Both the position numbers and the translations under genes were made by a program. A stretch of 64,000 nt of DNA from Sphingorhabdus sp. 109 (GTDB taxonomy: Bacteria > Pseudomonadota > Alphaproteobacteria > Sphingomonadales > Sphingomonadaceae), in NCBI RefSeq assembly GCF_902506555.1, contig NZ_LR732707.1, forward strand, positions 1,765,138 through 1,829,137, written 5' to 3'. Under the pieces are notes generated by a model. The model was not told where the DNA came from, did no database searches, and worked only from the letters and a program-made list of their open reading frames with translations. Shown here in pieces: positions 36,108 to 45,034 of this stretch. Numbering within the stretch: position 1 is the stretch's first letter; the number at the start of each line of letters is the position of its first letter.

Positions 36108-38723
36108 ATGACACAGCCCTCTTCTACCAATTTCGTCAATGTCGGCGAACGCACCAATGTCACCGGATCGGCGCGCTTCAAAAAGCTGATTCTCAATGAC
36201 GATTATGAAGCCGCGGTCGAAGTCGCCCGCCAGCAGGTCGAGAATGGTGCGCAGGTGATCGATATCAATATGGACGAGGGCCTGCTCGACGCGCATCACG
36301 CGATGACCACCTTTCTCAAGCTGATCTCCGCCGAACCCGATATCGCGCGGGTGCCGGTGATGATCGACAGCAGCAAATGGTCGGTGATCGAGGCAGGCCT
36401 GAAATGTGTCTCCGGCAAGCCGATCGTCAACAGCATCTCGATGAAGGAAGGCGAGGAAGAATTTCTCAGCCACGCGCGCAAATGCATGGCCTATGGTGCC
36501 GCCGTCGTGGTCATGGCCTTTGATGAGACGGGTCAGGCCGATACCAAGGATCGCAAGGTCGAGATTTGCGAACGCGCCTACCAGCTGCTCACCGGCATCG
36601 GCTTTCCGCCGGAAGATATTATCTTTGATCCCAATGTATTCGCGATCGCGACCGGGATTGACGAGCATCGCCGCTACGGCATCGATTTTATCGAGGCGAC
36701 CCGCGAGATCAAGAAACGCTGCCCGCATGTGCATATCTCCGGCGGCCTGTCCAACCTCTCGTTCAGCTTCCGCGGCAACGAACCGGTACGCAAGGCCATG
36801 CACAGCGTCTTCCTCTACCACGCCATCCCTGCCGGCATGGACATGGCGATCGTCAACGCCGGCCAGCTGGATATTTACGACGACATCGACCCGGAACTGC
36901 GCGAGCTGTGCGAAGATGTCATATTCGACCGCCGCGAGGATGCCACCGACCGGCTGATCACGCTCGCCGAAAAATTCCGCGGCACGGACGAGGTGGCGGA
37001 GAAAGCGGCGGCAGAATGGCGCGGCTATGAAGTGCACAAGCGGCTCGAACATGCGCTGGTCAAGGGTATCGACGCCCATATCATCGAGGATACCGAGGAA
37101 ATGCGGCTCGCCGTCAAGGCGCGCGAAGGCCGGCCGATCGAGGTGATCGAAGGCCCACTGATGGACGGCATGAATGTCGTCGGCGACCTGTTCGGCTCGG
37201 GCAAGATGTTCCTGCCGCAGGTGGTGAAATCCGCGCGCGTGATGAAGAAGGCCGTTGCCCATCTCTTCCCTTATATCGAAGCCGAGAAGGACGAGAATGC
37301 CAAGGGCAAGGGCAAGATCATCATGGCCACGGTCAAGGGCGATGTGCACGATATCGGCAAGAATATCGTCGGCGTCGTGCTGCAATGTAACGGCTTTGAA
37401 GTCATCGATCTCGGCGTAATGGTGGCCTGGACCGACATATTGAAGGCCGCGAATGAAAATGATGCCGATATTATCGGGCTGTCGGGCCTGATCACGCCAT
37501 CGCTCGATGAGATGGTGACCGTCGCCGAGGAAATGGAGCGGGCAAAAATGACCATGCCGCTGCTGATCGGCGGCGCGACCACGTCAAAAACCCATACTGC
37601 GCTGCGCATCGAGCCCGCCTATAGCGGACCGACGGTCTATGTTCTGGATGCCAGCCGTGCGGTCGGCGTCGCGTCGCAACTGGTCAGCGATACGCAGGCA
37701 GACGGCTTTATCGCCAGGACACGGGAAGATTATGAGCAGGTCCGTGTCGCGCGGGCTGGCAAGACCGGCAAGAAGCTGGCGACGCTCGAGGAAGCCCGTG
37801 CCAATGCCGCCCAGATCGATATGGATCTCAAGCCCGTGGCACCGGCGAAGCCGGGATTGCATGTCTATGAGGACTGGGATCTTGCCGAGCTGCGCGACTA
37901 TATCGACTGGACGCCCTTCTTCCGCGCCTGGGAACTGGCCGGCAACTATCCCGCCATTCTGACCGACGAAATCGTCGGCGAGAGCGCCAGCGACCTGTTC
38001 CGCGATGCGCAGGCGATGCTCGACCAGATTATCGCGGAGAAATGGCTGACGGCCAAAGGTGTGGCCGGCCTCTGGCGCGCCCGGCGCGACGGTGACGATA
38101 TTCGCGTCTCTCCGGACAATGCGGAATATGGCTTGCCGATGCTGCGCCAGCAGGTGATCAAGCGCGGCGGCAAGCCAAACAATTGCCTCGCTGATTTCAT
38201 CGATACCGAGGATGACTGGATCGGCGGCTTTGCCGTCACCGCCGGCCACGGCATTGAAGAACATGTCCAGCGTTTCGAGATGGACAAGGACGACTATAAC
38301 AGCATCCTGCTAAAGGCGCTGGCCGACCGGCTGGCCGAGGCCTTTGCCGAGCGTATGCACGAACATGTCCGCAAGGACCTTTGGGGCTATGCGGCGGACG
38401 AACATTTGAACAACAAGCAGCTGATCCAGGAAAAATATCAGGGCATTCGCCCCGCCCCCGGCTATCCGGCCTGCCCGGACCACAGTCTGAAACCGATCCT
38501 GTTCGAGATGCTTGATGCCACCGCGCATACGGGAATCGAACTGACCAGCGGCTTTGCGATGACACCGACCGCTGCCGTGTCGGGATTCTATTTTGGCCAT
38601 CCACAGGCGGATTATTTCGGTGTGGCGCGAATCAGCGAGGACCAGGTAGAGGATTATGCGGCACGGCGCGGCGTCAGCCTCGACCAGGCGCGGCAATGGT
38701 TGCGGCCCAATTTGAACGAATAG
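36108..38723 (+). CDS. metH: Methionine synthase, folate/B12/activation part
   Basis: The 871-residue protein holds the rest of cobalamin-dependent MetH. The pterin domain begins [19 protein letters not shown]. The B12 cap and binding domains (about 325-560) have the ligand motif DVHDIGKN and [13 protein letters not shown]. The C-terminal SAM-dependent activation domain (about 590-870) ends with [15 protein letters not shown]. With the first chain it makes one complete enzyme of about 1220 residues. No SAM riboswitch was seen in front. Confidence 0.95.
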   Translation: MTQPSSTNFVNVGERTNVTGSARFKKLILNDDYEAAVEVARQQVENGAQVIDINMDEGLLDAHHAMTTFLKLISAEPDIARVPVMIDSSKWSVIEAGLKCVSGKPIVNSISMKEGEEEFLSHARKCMAYGAAVVVMAFDETGQADTKDRKVEICERAYQLLTGIGFPPEDIIFDPNVFAIATGIDEHRRYGIDFIEATREIKKRCPHVHISGGLSNLSFSFRGNEPVRKAMHSVFLYHAIPAGMDMAIVNAGQLDIYDDIDPELRELCEDVIFDRREDATDRLITLAEKFRGTDEVAEKAAAEWRGYEVHKRLEHALVKGIDAHIIEDTEEMRLAVKAREGRPIEVIEGPLMDGMNVVGDLFGSGKMFLPQVVKSARVMKKAVAHLFPYIEAEKDENAKGKGKIIMATVKGDVHDIGKNIVGVVLQCNGFEVIDLGVMVAWTDILKAANENDADIIGLSGLITPSLDEMVTVAEEMERAKMTMPLLIGGATTSKTHTALRIEPAYSGPTVYVLDASRAVGVASQLVSDTQADGFIARTREDYEQVRVARAGKTGKKLATLEEARANAAQIDMDLKPVAPAKPGLHVYEDWDLAELRDYIDWTPFFRAWELAGNYPAILTDEIVGESASDLFRDAQAMLDQIIAEKWLTAKGVAGLWRARRDGDDIRVSPDNAEYGLPMLRQQVIKRGGKPNNCLADFIDTEDDWIGGFAVTAGHGIEEHVQRFEMDKDDYNSILLKALADRLAEAFAERMHEHVRKDLWGYAADEHLNNKQLIQEKYQGIRPAPGYPACPDHSLKPILFEMLDATAHTGIELTSGFAMTPTAAVSGFYFGHPQADYFGVARISEDQVEDYAARRGVSLDQARQWLRPNLNE

Positions 38724-38855
38724 TCCATCCGGCAATCCCGTTAACCTCTGTCGCTCAGCCTGAATTCATCTGGGACAATATAAGCATAGATGTTGTTTGA
38801 TATTGCCGCAGGCGATATTGAAACTGCCCAATTCCCTCTATTCAGGACAGCCGAA

Positions 38856-39800
38856 ATGAAGCTCAAGACACGTTTGATCGCCACCGTTATATTGGCTTCA
38901 CTGGCCGGTACGGCTGCACAGGGCCAGCGTGTCGGGGCGTTCAAGGTGATGGAAACCGGCCAGAGCTACCAGCGTCTGGCCGATGCGGTGGCTGCCATTG
39001 GTGGAAATAATGCCACTATTGTCATCGCTCCCGGTGCCTATGGCGATTGTGCGGTGCAGACAGCCGGCCGCATCACCTACAAGGCATCGGTTCCCGGCCA
39101 GACCATATTGGATGGCGGCGTCTGCGAAGGCAAAGCGAGTCTCGTCCTGCGGGGCAAGGCGGCGACGATCGACGGCATCATTTTCCAGAACCAGCGGGTG
39201 CCTGACGGCAATGGTGCGGGCATCCGGATCGAGCGCGGCGACCTTTATGTCTATAATGCCCTGTTCCGCAATGCCGAACAGGGCATATTGAGCGCCAATG
39301 ACCCGAGCGCGGAAATTGTCATCGACCGGTCAACCTTTCAGCGGCTCGGACGCTGCGATCGGGGCCTGTCCTGCGCGCACAGCATCTATATCGGTAATTT
39401 CGGATCGCTGAAGGTGACCAACAGCCGCTTCGAAAAGGGCAGCGGTGGCCATTATGTCAAAAGCCGCGCCCCGCGGGCGACGATCACCAACAACAGCTTT
39501 GATGACACGCAGGGTCGCACCACCAACTATATGATCGATCTTCCGGCCGGCGCCACCGGCGTAATCAGCGGCAATGTCTTCGTACAGGGCCAGAACAAGG
39601 AAAACTGGAGCGCTTTCATCTCCATCGCCGCGGAAGACCGCGACCATAGTTCGGAAGGTCTCAACATCCATTCCAACAGCGCTTCGCTCGCCAAGGGCGT
39701 GAACCGGAACACCTGGTTTGTTGCCGACTGGAGCGGCGACCAGCTTCGCATTGCCAATAACAGTCTCGGACGCGGCCTGACCCGCTACCAGCGGCGCTAG
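38856..39800 (+). CDS. Secreted right-handed beta-helix protein
   Basis: The 314-residue protein has a signal peptide (cleavage near TAAQGQ, residue 23). Repeating short beta motifs follow, such as LYVYNALFRNAE, LKVTNSRFEKG and ATITNNSFDDT, typical of parallel beta-helix repeats of pectate-lyase-like carbohydrate-binding proteins. Catalytic residues are not recognisable. The ATG at 38856 is preferred over the upstream start because the signal peptide begins there. It converges closely with the phosphatase gene, 13 bases away. Confidence 0.75.
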   Translation: MKLKTRLIATVILASLAGTAAQGQRVGAFKVMETGQSYQRLADAVAAIGGNNATIVIAPGAYGDCAVQTAGRITYKASVPGQTILDGGVCEGKASLVLRGKAATIDGIIFQNQRVPDGNGAGIRIERGDLYVYNALFRNAEQGILSANDPSAEIVIDRSTFQRLGRCDRGLSCAHSIYIGNFGSLKVTNSRFEKGSGGHYVKSRAPRATITNNSFDDTQGRTTNYMIDLPAGATGVISGNVFVQGQNKENWSAFISIAAEDRDHSSEGLNIHSNSASLAKGVNRNTWFVADWSGDQLRIANNSLGRGLTRYQRR

Positions 39801-39813
39801 AAAGCCCCTCGCC

Positions 39814-41487
39814 TCACTCGCAGCTGTTTAGCGGACCGCCGTCAATATCGAGACATTGTCCGTCGTTTTCCTCCGCCGGGATGTCCACGCCGACGAGCGC
39901 GCCCAGCGTCGGTGCAATATCGACCGTCATCACCGACAAGGGCTGTTCGAAATGCCGGATGCCCTCGCGCCAGAACAGGATCGGAACGCGACGGTCATAG
40001 TCCCATGGGCTGCCATGGGTTGCTACATATCCCCGCGCGGTAGTGGCGATCGGCGTCACCGCCTTTTTGAGCAGAACGACAAAATCGCCGGACCGGTCGG
40101 GATGAAAAGAGGCGCGGGCACGCTGCGGCAAGGTCCATTCTTCGGGAGCGCTGCGCGGCACCTCAATCGCCGCAATCTCGTCATGTTCCAGCACCATCTC
40201 CACCTGCGTGTGGGCGGCGATCAGCGCTACCGCGCTATCCTTGACCTTTTTCCGCATATCCGCGGAAAGCTCTGTGCTGACATAATAGTCGCCGAATGGG
40301 CCATCGGCGTAGAGCACAGGCTGGTCAGCCGGAAGGCCCAAAACTTCTGCGACCTTCCGGCCGATCGTCTTGGCGTTCAGATCAGGGTCGACCCGCTGCG
40401 CTGTCGCTACGCCCTGCAGGCTCATCCGTTCCGGCAGGTCGAGCCCGCCATGATCGGCGGTCAACATCACGACATAGTCAATATCCGCTCCGTCCAGCAG
40501 ATCAAAAAACTGCCCGAGAGAACGATCCAGTTCACTCATCTGGATGCACATCTCTAGCCCTTCGGTGCCAAAGCCGTGGCCGATATAATCGGTAGCGGAC
40601 AGTCCGACAGACAGGATATCGGTGGCGTCGCCCTGCCCCAGCTCGAGTTCCTTGATCAGGACCGTTGCCGCGTCGAGCACCGACTTGTCGAAGTCCGGAG
40701 ACCCGCGATAAACGCTCGCGGCGCCTTCGGGGCGCTGAAAGGCATAATCGCCAACCGACTTGCCTTCGCCATGTGCAATACGGGCATTGCGCGCCGCGCA
40801 ATGGGCCGGCACCGCAAAAGCTGGCCGCGCCTTGTCGATAGTCGAAGCAATCGACTTGTTGAGGGCGGCAATAGCCGGCAGGGTCTTGCGACCCTGAAGC
40901 GTGGAAAAGCCCTTTCCTTTCCACCAGTATATTTCGTCGACATCATGTCCGCCCATCATCAGCGCCGCGCGGTCCTTGCCCGACACCGCAACATTGCGCG
41001 AATCCGGCGAGACTTTCTTGAGCCGGTCGCCCAGCGTCGGCACCAGAAGATGCCAGACTGAAGCGATATAATCACCCTGCGCGGCAGCGGTAATGTCACC
41101 GAAGCTGGACCCGTCGATGCGCTCGTCCTCGGCGCAATAGACAGTTTTGTCCTCGCGCTCGATCGACAGATCGATCCAGTTGTTGGCAATGATCCCCGCC
41201 CGCCCGGAATGGACACCGGTCATAATCGTTGCATGGCCCGGACAGGTCTCCGTCGCAGCGTGCGACTGATAGCCGGACGGGAACACCACACCCTGCGCCA
41301 GACGGGCCAGACCGCCGGTAAAGCTGCTGCGATACTCGCTAAAAAGATCGGCGGAAAACTGGTCCACCGATATCGCGACCACAAGATCCGGCTGGGCAGA
41401 TTCCCTTTGGCCGGAATCTTCCGCATGAGCGGTTCCGGAAAATGTGATAAGCGCGGCAACAGCTGTAACTAGAATCGATTTTTGCAC
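39814..41487 (-). CDS. PhoK-type (SPAP) alkaline phosphatase
   Basis: The 557-residue exported enzyme resembles the Sphingomonas alkaline phosphatase PhoK/SPAP (about 559 residues). Metal and nucleophile residues are in the expected order: Asp in SVDQF, Thr in ATETCPGHAT, the Asn of NNWID, Arg in GKDRAALMMGGH, Asp/His in DYIGH, Asp-His in TADHGG, and a final His in ATHGSPWDYD. It would release phosphate from monoesters or diesters. The start is GTG at 41487 with a GAGGA ribosome site. It diverges from the dsbD-like gene; no Pho box was recognised. Confidence 0.87.
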   Translation of the reverse strand: MQKSILVTAVAALITFSGTAHAEDSGQRESAQPDLVVAISVDQFSADLFSEYRSSFTGGLARLAQGVVFPSGYQSHAATETCPGHATIMTGVHSGRAGIIANNWIDLSIEREDKTVYCAEDERIDGSSFGDITAAAQGDYIASVWHLLVPTLGDRLKKVSPDSRNVAVSGKDRAALMMGGHDVDEIYWWKGKGFSTLQGRKTLPAIAALNKSIASTIDKARPAFAVPAHCAARNARIAHGEGKSVGDYAFQRPEGAASVYRGSPDFDKSVLDAATVLIKELELGQGDATDILSVGLSATDYIGHGFGTEGLEMCIQMSELDRSLGQFFDLLDGADIDYVVMLTADHGGLDLPERMSLQGVATAQRVDPDLNAKTIGRKVAEVLGLPADQPVLYADGPFGDYYVSTELSADMRKKVKDSAVALIAAHTQVEMVLEHDEIAAIEVPRSAPEEWTLPQRARASFHPDRSGDFVVLLKKAVTPIATTARGYVATHGSPWDYDRRVPILFWREGIRHFEQPLSVMTVDIAPTLGALVGVDIPAEENDGQCLDIDGGPLNSCE

Positions 41488-41571
41488 GAATGGTCCTCAC
41501 GGGTAATTGTCGCTATAGAAAGCAACGGTCCAATAGCCTAAATGCCATTAAACAGGAAATAGTGAGTTTTT

Positions 41572-43659
41572 ATGACATCTGATTTGCGTCTGTTTTCGAT
41601 CATGGTGGCGTTTGCCGCGCTGTTTTTTGCGCCGGTAGCCGAAGCACAGAACCGGCTGGGCAGTACGGAGCTGAATGTAGCCGCCACACTGCTAGCGGAA
41701 TCCGAGCAGGTGAAGGCCGGGGAAAGCGTGACACTCGCCTTTGTCATGGAGCCGAAACCGACCTGGCACGGCTATTGGGAAAATCCCGGCGATGCCGGTA
41801 TCGGCATGAGCTTTGACTGGACTTTGCCCCCGGGCGTGACGGCCGGAGAGGCCCAGTTCCAGGTACCCGACAGGCTGCTGATCGCCGGTATCATGAACTA
41901 TATCTACAAGGGCGATTATGCGGTCCTGGTCAATCTGACCCTGTCCGGTGAAGTCCGCCCGGGCCCCCTCCCGATTGCGGTAAAATCCGAATGGCTGTCC
42001 TGCACCGACGAGATTTGCGTGCCAGAACAGGACGAACTGTCGATCACCCTGCAGGTTGTCGGCGAGGATACATCGATCTCGCGAAACACGGCGTTTGACG
42101 CGTTCCGCGCGGCCCTGCCTCGTCCTCTGGGCAGTGAAGCCAGCTTTGCTGTCGACGCAGACCTGTTCCGCCTGTCTATCCCGCTGCCCGCGAACGTCGC
42201 GATCGACCAGCCCTATTTCTTCATTCTGGAAGATGGCATTATCGACTATGCCGCGCCGCAGACATTCAATCGTGACGGCGACCGCCTGATCCTCGAAACC
42301 GGCGCGCGCGGCGATGGCTATGACACAATCAGCGGCATATTGAAGATTGGCGATCATGACGGTTTTCTGATCACTGCCACCAAGGGCGAGGTCGAAATGA
42401 CCGGCCTCCCCCTGTCCGGCGACAGCGCAAAGGACGAGGGCGGTGGCTCGCTGCTGTTCTTGGCACTGGGCGGCGCCATTCTGGGCGGGCTTTTGCTCAA
42501 CCTGATGCCCTGCGTCTTCCCGATTCTCAGCCTGAAAGCAATCAGCCTGGCCAAGGCCGGCGGCAGTGAAACGGTCGTCCGGCGCGATGCGCTTGCCTAT
42601 ACCGCCGGTGTTGTTCTCGTCGCCACGGCGCTCGGCGCGGCCCTACTCGGCTTGCGCGCCAGCGGTGCGGCGGTCGGCTGGGCATTTCAGCTGCAGGACC
42701 CACGGATCATCTTCATCCTGCTGGCCCTGGTCACCGCCATCGGCTTCAATCTGGCCGGGCTGTTCGAGCTGCCCAATATCAACTTCGGCAACAAGCTGAC
42801 CCAGAAAGACGGCGCCGCCGGATCGTTCTGGACCGGCGCACTGGCCGCCTTTGTCGCCACACCCTGTACCGGGCCGTTCATGGCCGCGGCCCTCGGGGCG
42901 ACTATCATTTTGCCGCCGATCGCGGCGCTGGTGATTTTTGCAGGACTGGGCGTCGGCCTCGCTTTGCCCTTCCTGCTTATCGCCTTCGTGCCGGCAATCC
43001 GCAACCGCCTGCCAAAACCGGGGCCCTGGCTGGACGGCTTTCGCAAAGTCATGGCGATCCCGATGTTTCTCACCGGCATCGGTCTGATCTGGCTGCTCGG
43101 TCGCCAGATCGGAACCGATGCGCTGGGTCTGTCGCTGGTCTTCCTGCTGGTTGTCGGTCTTATCCTCTGGTGGTTCGGCGGCGGACAGGTCAAAGGCATC
43201 TCGCGCGGTGCGCTGGCTAGCGCGACAATGATCGCCGTTCTGGCCGGCGGTATCATCAGCCTGCCCGGCGAAGAGGCGATGGAAAGCCGGAAACTGACCG
43301 CGGCTTCCGGCGCCACCCTGCCCAGTGAACCCTTTAGCGAAACACGACTGGCCGAACTGCGCGAATCCGGCCAGCCGGTCTTTGCCTATTTCACCGCCGA
43401 CTGGTGCATCACCTGCAAGGCCAACGAGGCCGCTGCCATCCAGCGCAGCGAGACCGCGGACGCGTTCAAAGCCGCCGAAGTTGCCGTATTGATGGGTGAC
43501 TGGACCCGCCCCGATCCGGTGATCAGCAGATTTCTGGAAAAACACGGGCGGGCGGGCGTTCCCCTGTATCTATATTATGCGCCTGGTGAAGAACCGGTCA
43601 TTCTGCCGCAGATTCTCACGGTATCGACATTGACGGAATTGGTCGGTGAACCGGTATAA
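41572..43659 (+). CDS. DsbD/ScsB-type thiol:disulfide interchange protein
   Basis: The 695-residue protein carries electrons from cytoplasmic thioredoxin to the periplasm. It has a signal peptide, a long periplasmic DsbD-alpha-like part (about 30-280, with SCTDEICVPEQ), an eight-helix DsbD membrane core (about 290-560), and a C-terminal thioredoxin domain with the CxxC in ADWCITCKANE. The extended N-terminus makes it ScsB-like rather than plain DsbD. A secreted redoxin gene follows after 42 bases and may be its client or partner. Confidence 0.87.
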   Translation: MTSDLRLFSIMVAFAALFFAPVAEAQNRLGSTELNVAATLLAESEQVKAGESVTLAFVMEPKPTWHGYWENPGDAGIGMSFDWTLPPGVTAGEAQFQVPDRLLIAGIMNYIYKGDYAVLVNLTLSGEVRPGPLPIAVKSEWLSCTDEICVPEQDELSITLQVVGEDTSISRNTAFDAFRAALPRPLGSEASFAVDADLFRLSIPLPANVAIDQPYFFILEDGIIDYAAPQTFNRDGDRLILETGARGDGYDTISGILKIGDHDGFLITATKGEVEMTGLPLSGDSAKDEGGGSLLFLALGGAILGGLLLNLMPCVFPILSLKAISLAKAGGSETVVRRDALAYTAGVVLVATALGAALLGLRASGAAVGWAFQLQDPRIIFILLALVTAIGFNLAGLFELPNINFGNKLTQKDGAAGSFWTGALAAFVATPCTGPFMAAALGATIILPPIAALVIFAGLGVGLALPFLLIAFVPAIRNRLPKPGPWLDGFRKVMAIPMFLTGIGLIWLLGRQIGTDALGLSLVFLLVVGLILWWFGGGQVKGISRGALASATMIAVLAGGIISLPGEEAMESRKLTAASGATLPSEPFSETRLAELRESGQPVFAYFTADWCITCKANEAAAIQRSETADAFKAAEVAVLMGDWTRPDPVISRFLEKHGRAGVPLYLYYAPGEEPVILPQILTVSTLTELVGEPV

Positions 43660-43701
43660 GGCGAACTCCCCTTTTCTTTCCCCAATGAATGGAGTCTGAC
43701 A

Positions 43702-44316
43702 ATGCGAAATTTTTCATCCCTAGCAGCCGCAAGTGTCGCAGCGATCGCGCTGGCCAGCCCGCTGGCCGCTGCCCAGAGAAACGGTGCCGTCGCTCAGGAT
43801 TTCAAACTCACCGACGTCAACGGACAGACGGTTCAACTGTCACAGTTCCGCGGCAAGACCGTGGTTCTGGAATGGCACAATCCCGGCTGCCCCTTTGTAG
43901 CCAAACATTATAATAGCGGCAATATGCAGGCGACCCAGAAAGCCGCCAGACAGCAGGGCGCGGTCTGGCTGACGATCAATAGCGGTGCGAAAGGCAAACA
44001 GGGTCATATGACCGGTGCCGAGGCGAAGGCGCTGATCGCCGAGCAAAAAATCATGGCGACCAATTATCTGTTCGACCCACGGGGCGTGGTCGGCAAGGCA
44101 TATGCCGCCAAAACCACCCCGCATATGTATATTATCAATGACAAGGGCATTCTGGTCTACCAGGGCGGGATCGATGACAAGCCAACGGCAAATGTTGCCG
44201 ATATCAAAACGGCCCGCAATCATGTGCTGGCGGCGCTGAAGGAAATCAAATCCGGCGACAAGGTCAGTGTCGCCCAGGCGCGGCCGTACGGCTGCTCGGT
44301 CAAATATGCATCCTGA
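43702..44316 (+). CDS. Secreted redoxin-like protein
   Basis: The 204-residue protein has a signal peptide (cleavage near PLAAAQR, residue 24) and a thioredoxin-like/AhpC-TSA fold. The active region reads WHNPGCPFVAKHY with one Cys, not CxxC; a second Cys lies near the C-terminus (PYGCSVKY). Such peroxiredoxin-like proteins often pair with ScsB/DsbD enzymes. A GGAG ribosome site precedes the ATG. It is likely to share a transcript with the DsbD-like gene. Confidence 0.82.
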   Translation: MRNFSSLAAASVAAIALASPLAAAQRNGAVAQDFKLTDVNGQTVQLSQFRGKTVVLEWHNPGCPFVAKHYNSGNMQATQKAARQQGAVWLTINSGAKGKQGHMTGAEAKALIAEQKIMATNYLFDPRGVVGKAYAAKTTPHMYIINDKGILVYQGGIDDKPTANVADIKTARNHVLAALKEIKSGDKVSVAQARPYGCSVKYAS

Positions 44317-44339
44317 CAGACCGGATAATGCAGGGCCGG

Positions 44340-44771
44340 CACGCAAACTTTACGCGCGCACCAGCCCTGCGCCCCAGGATCCGGGGATAGGACGACCGCC
44401 TCAAGCCCCCTGAGGCCGTTCGTCAACAGGTCCCCGGACCCGATAGCAATGCTTTTTCTGCCTGCATCATTCCCGAGGGTTGGGAGACAGACCCAGTACG
44501 CAACAAGGATCTGCCTCCCCCTTTGCTCCGACAGCGTGCGACCCTACTTAAAGGCACCGCCGGTCAAACTCTTCCCTTCCGCCAGCCAGCACGTGCCGGC
44601 GGATATGGAGAACTTATTGTTTCGATGCTGACCGCGATCCATTCCTGTTTGTCGGAATGCGATTGCCGGGTCAGTTCTTGTCTCTGCAATCTGTAATGGC
44701 CGTCCTCTAGCTAACCTGACCTGAACGGTCATGTAAACTATGGTAACAACTGGTAAACCATTGAAATTATA
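44340..44771 (-). ncRNA. Candidate structured RNA in the 718-base gap
   Basis: The gap 44317-45034, between two converging genes, has no credible protein gene. Read on the minus strand it holds five hairpins: 44674-44628, 44602-44579, 44519-44482, 44441-44377 and 44372-44356. Three of them contain four G-U pairs that would be A-C mismatches on the plus strand, so the RNA should come from the minus strand. A perfect TATAAT lies at 44771-44766 on that strand in an AT-rich stretch. The exact 5' and 3' ends are not known. I could not match tmRNA, RNase P, SRP or 6S signatures. Confidence 0.5.
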
Positions 44772-45034
44772 TTACATTTTTGCGTAATTTATGCACAGCG
44801 CCAGATCAGATATTCAGGACGAAATTGGCCATTTCGGGTGACGTTTGAAAAAGACCTTATTTTCCATATAGTTACATTTTATACTGATTCGACGCCTGAT
44901 TTCCGGCAAAAATATACAGATTGGGCATCTCCTGCCCGGATCGTAACCGCGACATGCGCCTGCCACGAATGTCAGCAGGACGGCGAGGACCCGCTTGCCG
45001 AAAATGTCGTCTTTTTGTCGACAGCATCCCTGCC

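Noticed and set aside
35925-37385. 486-residue frame on the minus strand
   Set aside because: Antisense to metH; no recognised domain.
44340-44771. 6S RNA or tmRNA call for the 44.4 kb RNA
   Set aside because: A short resemblance to 6S on the plus strand is better explained by local hairpins, and no tag peptide or tRNA-like end was found for tmRNA.
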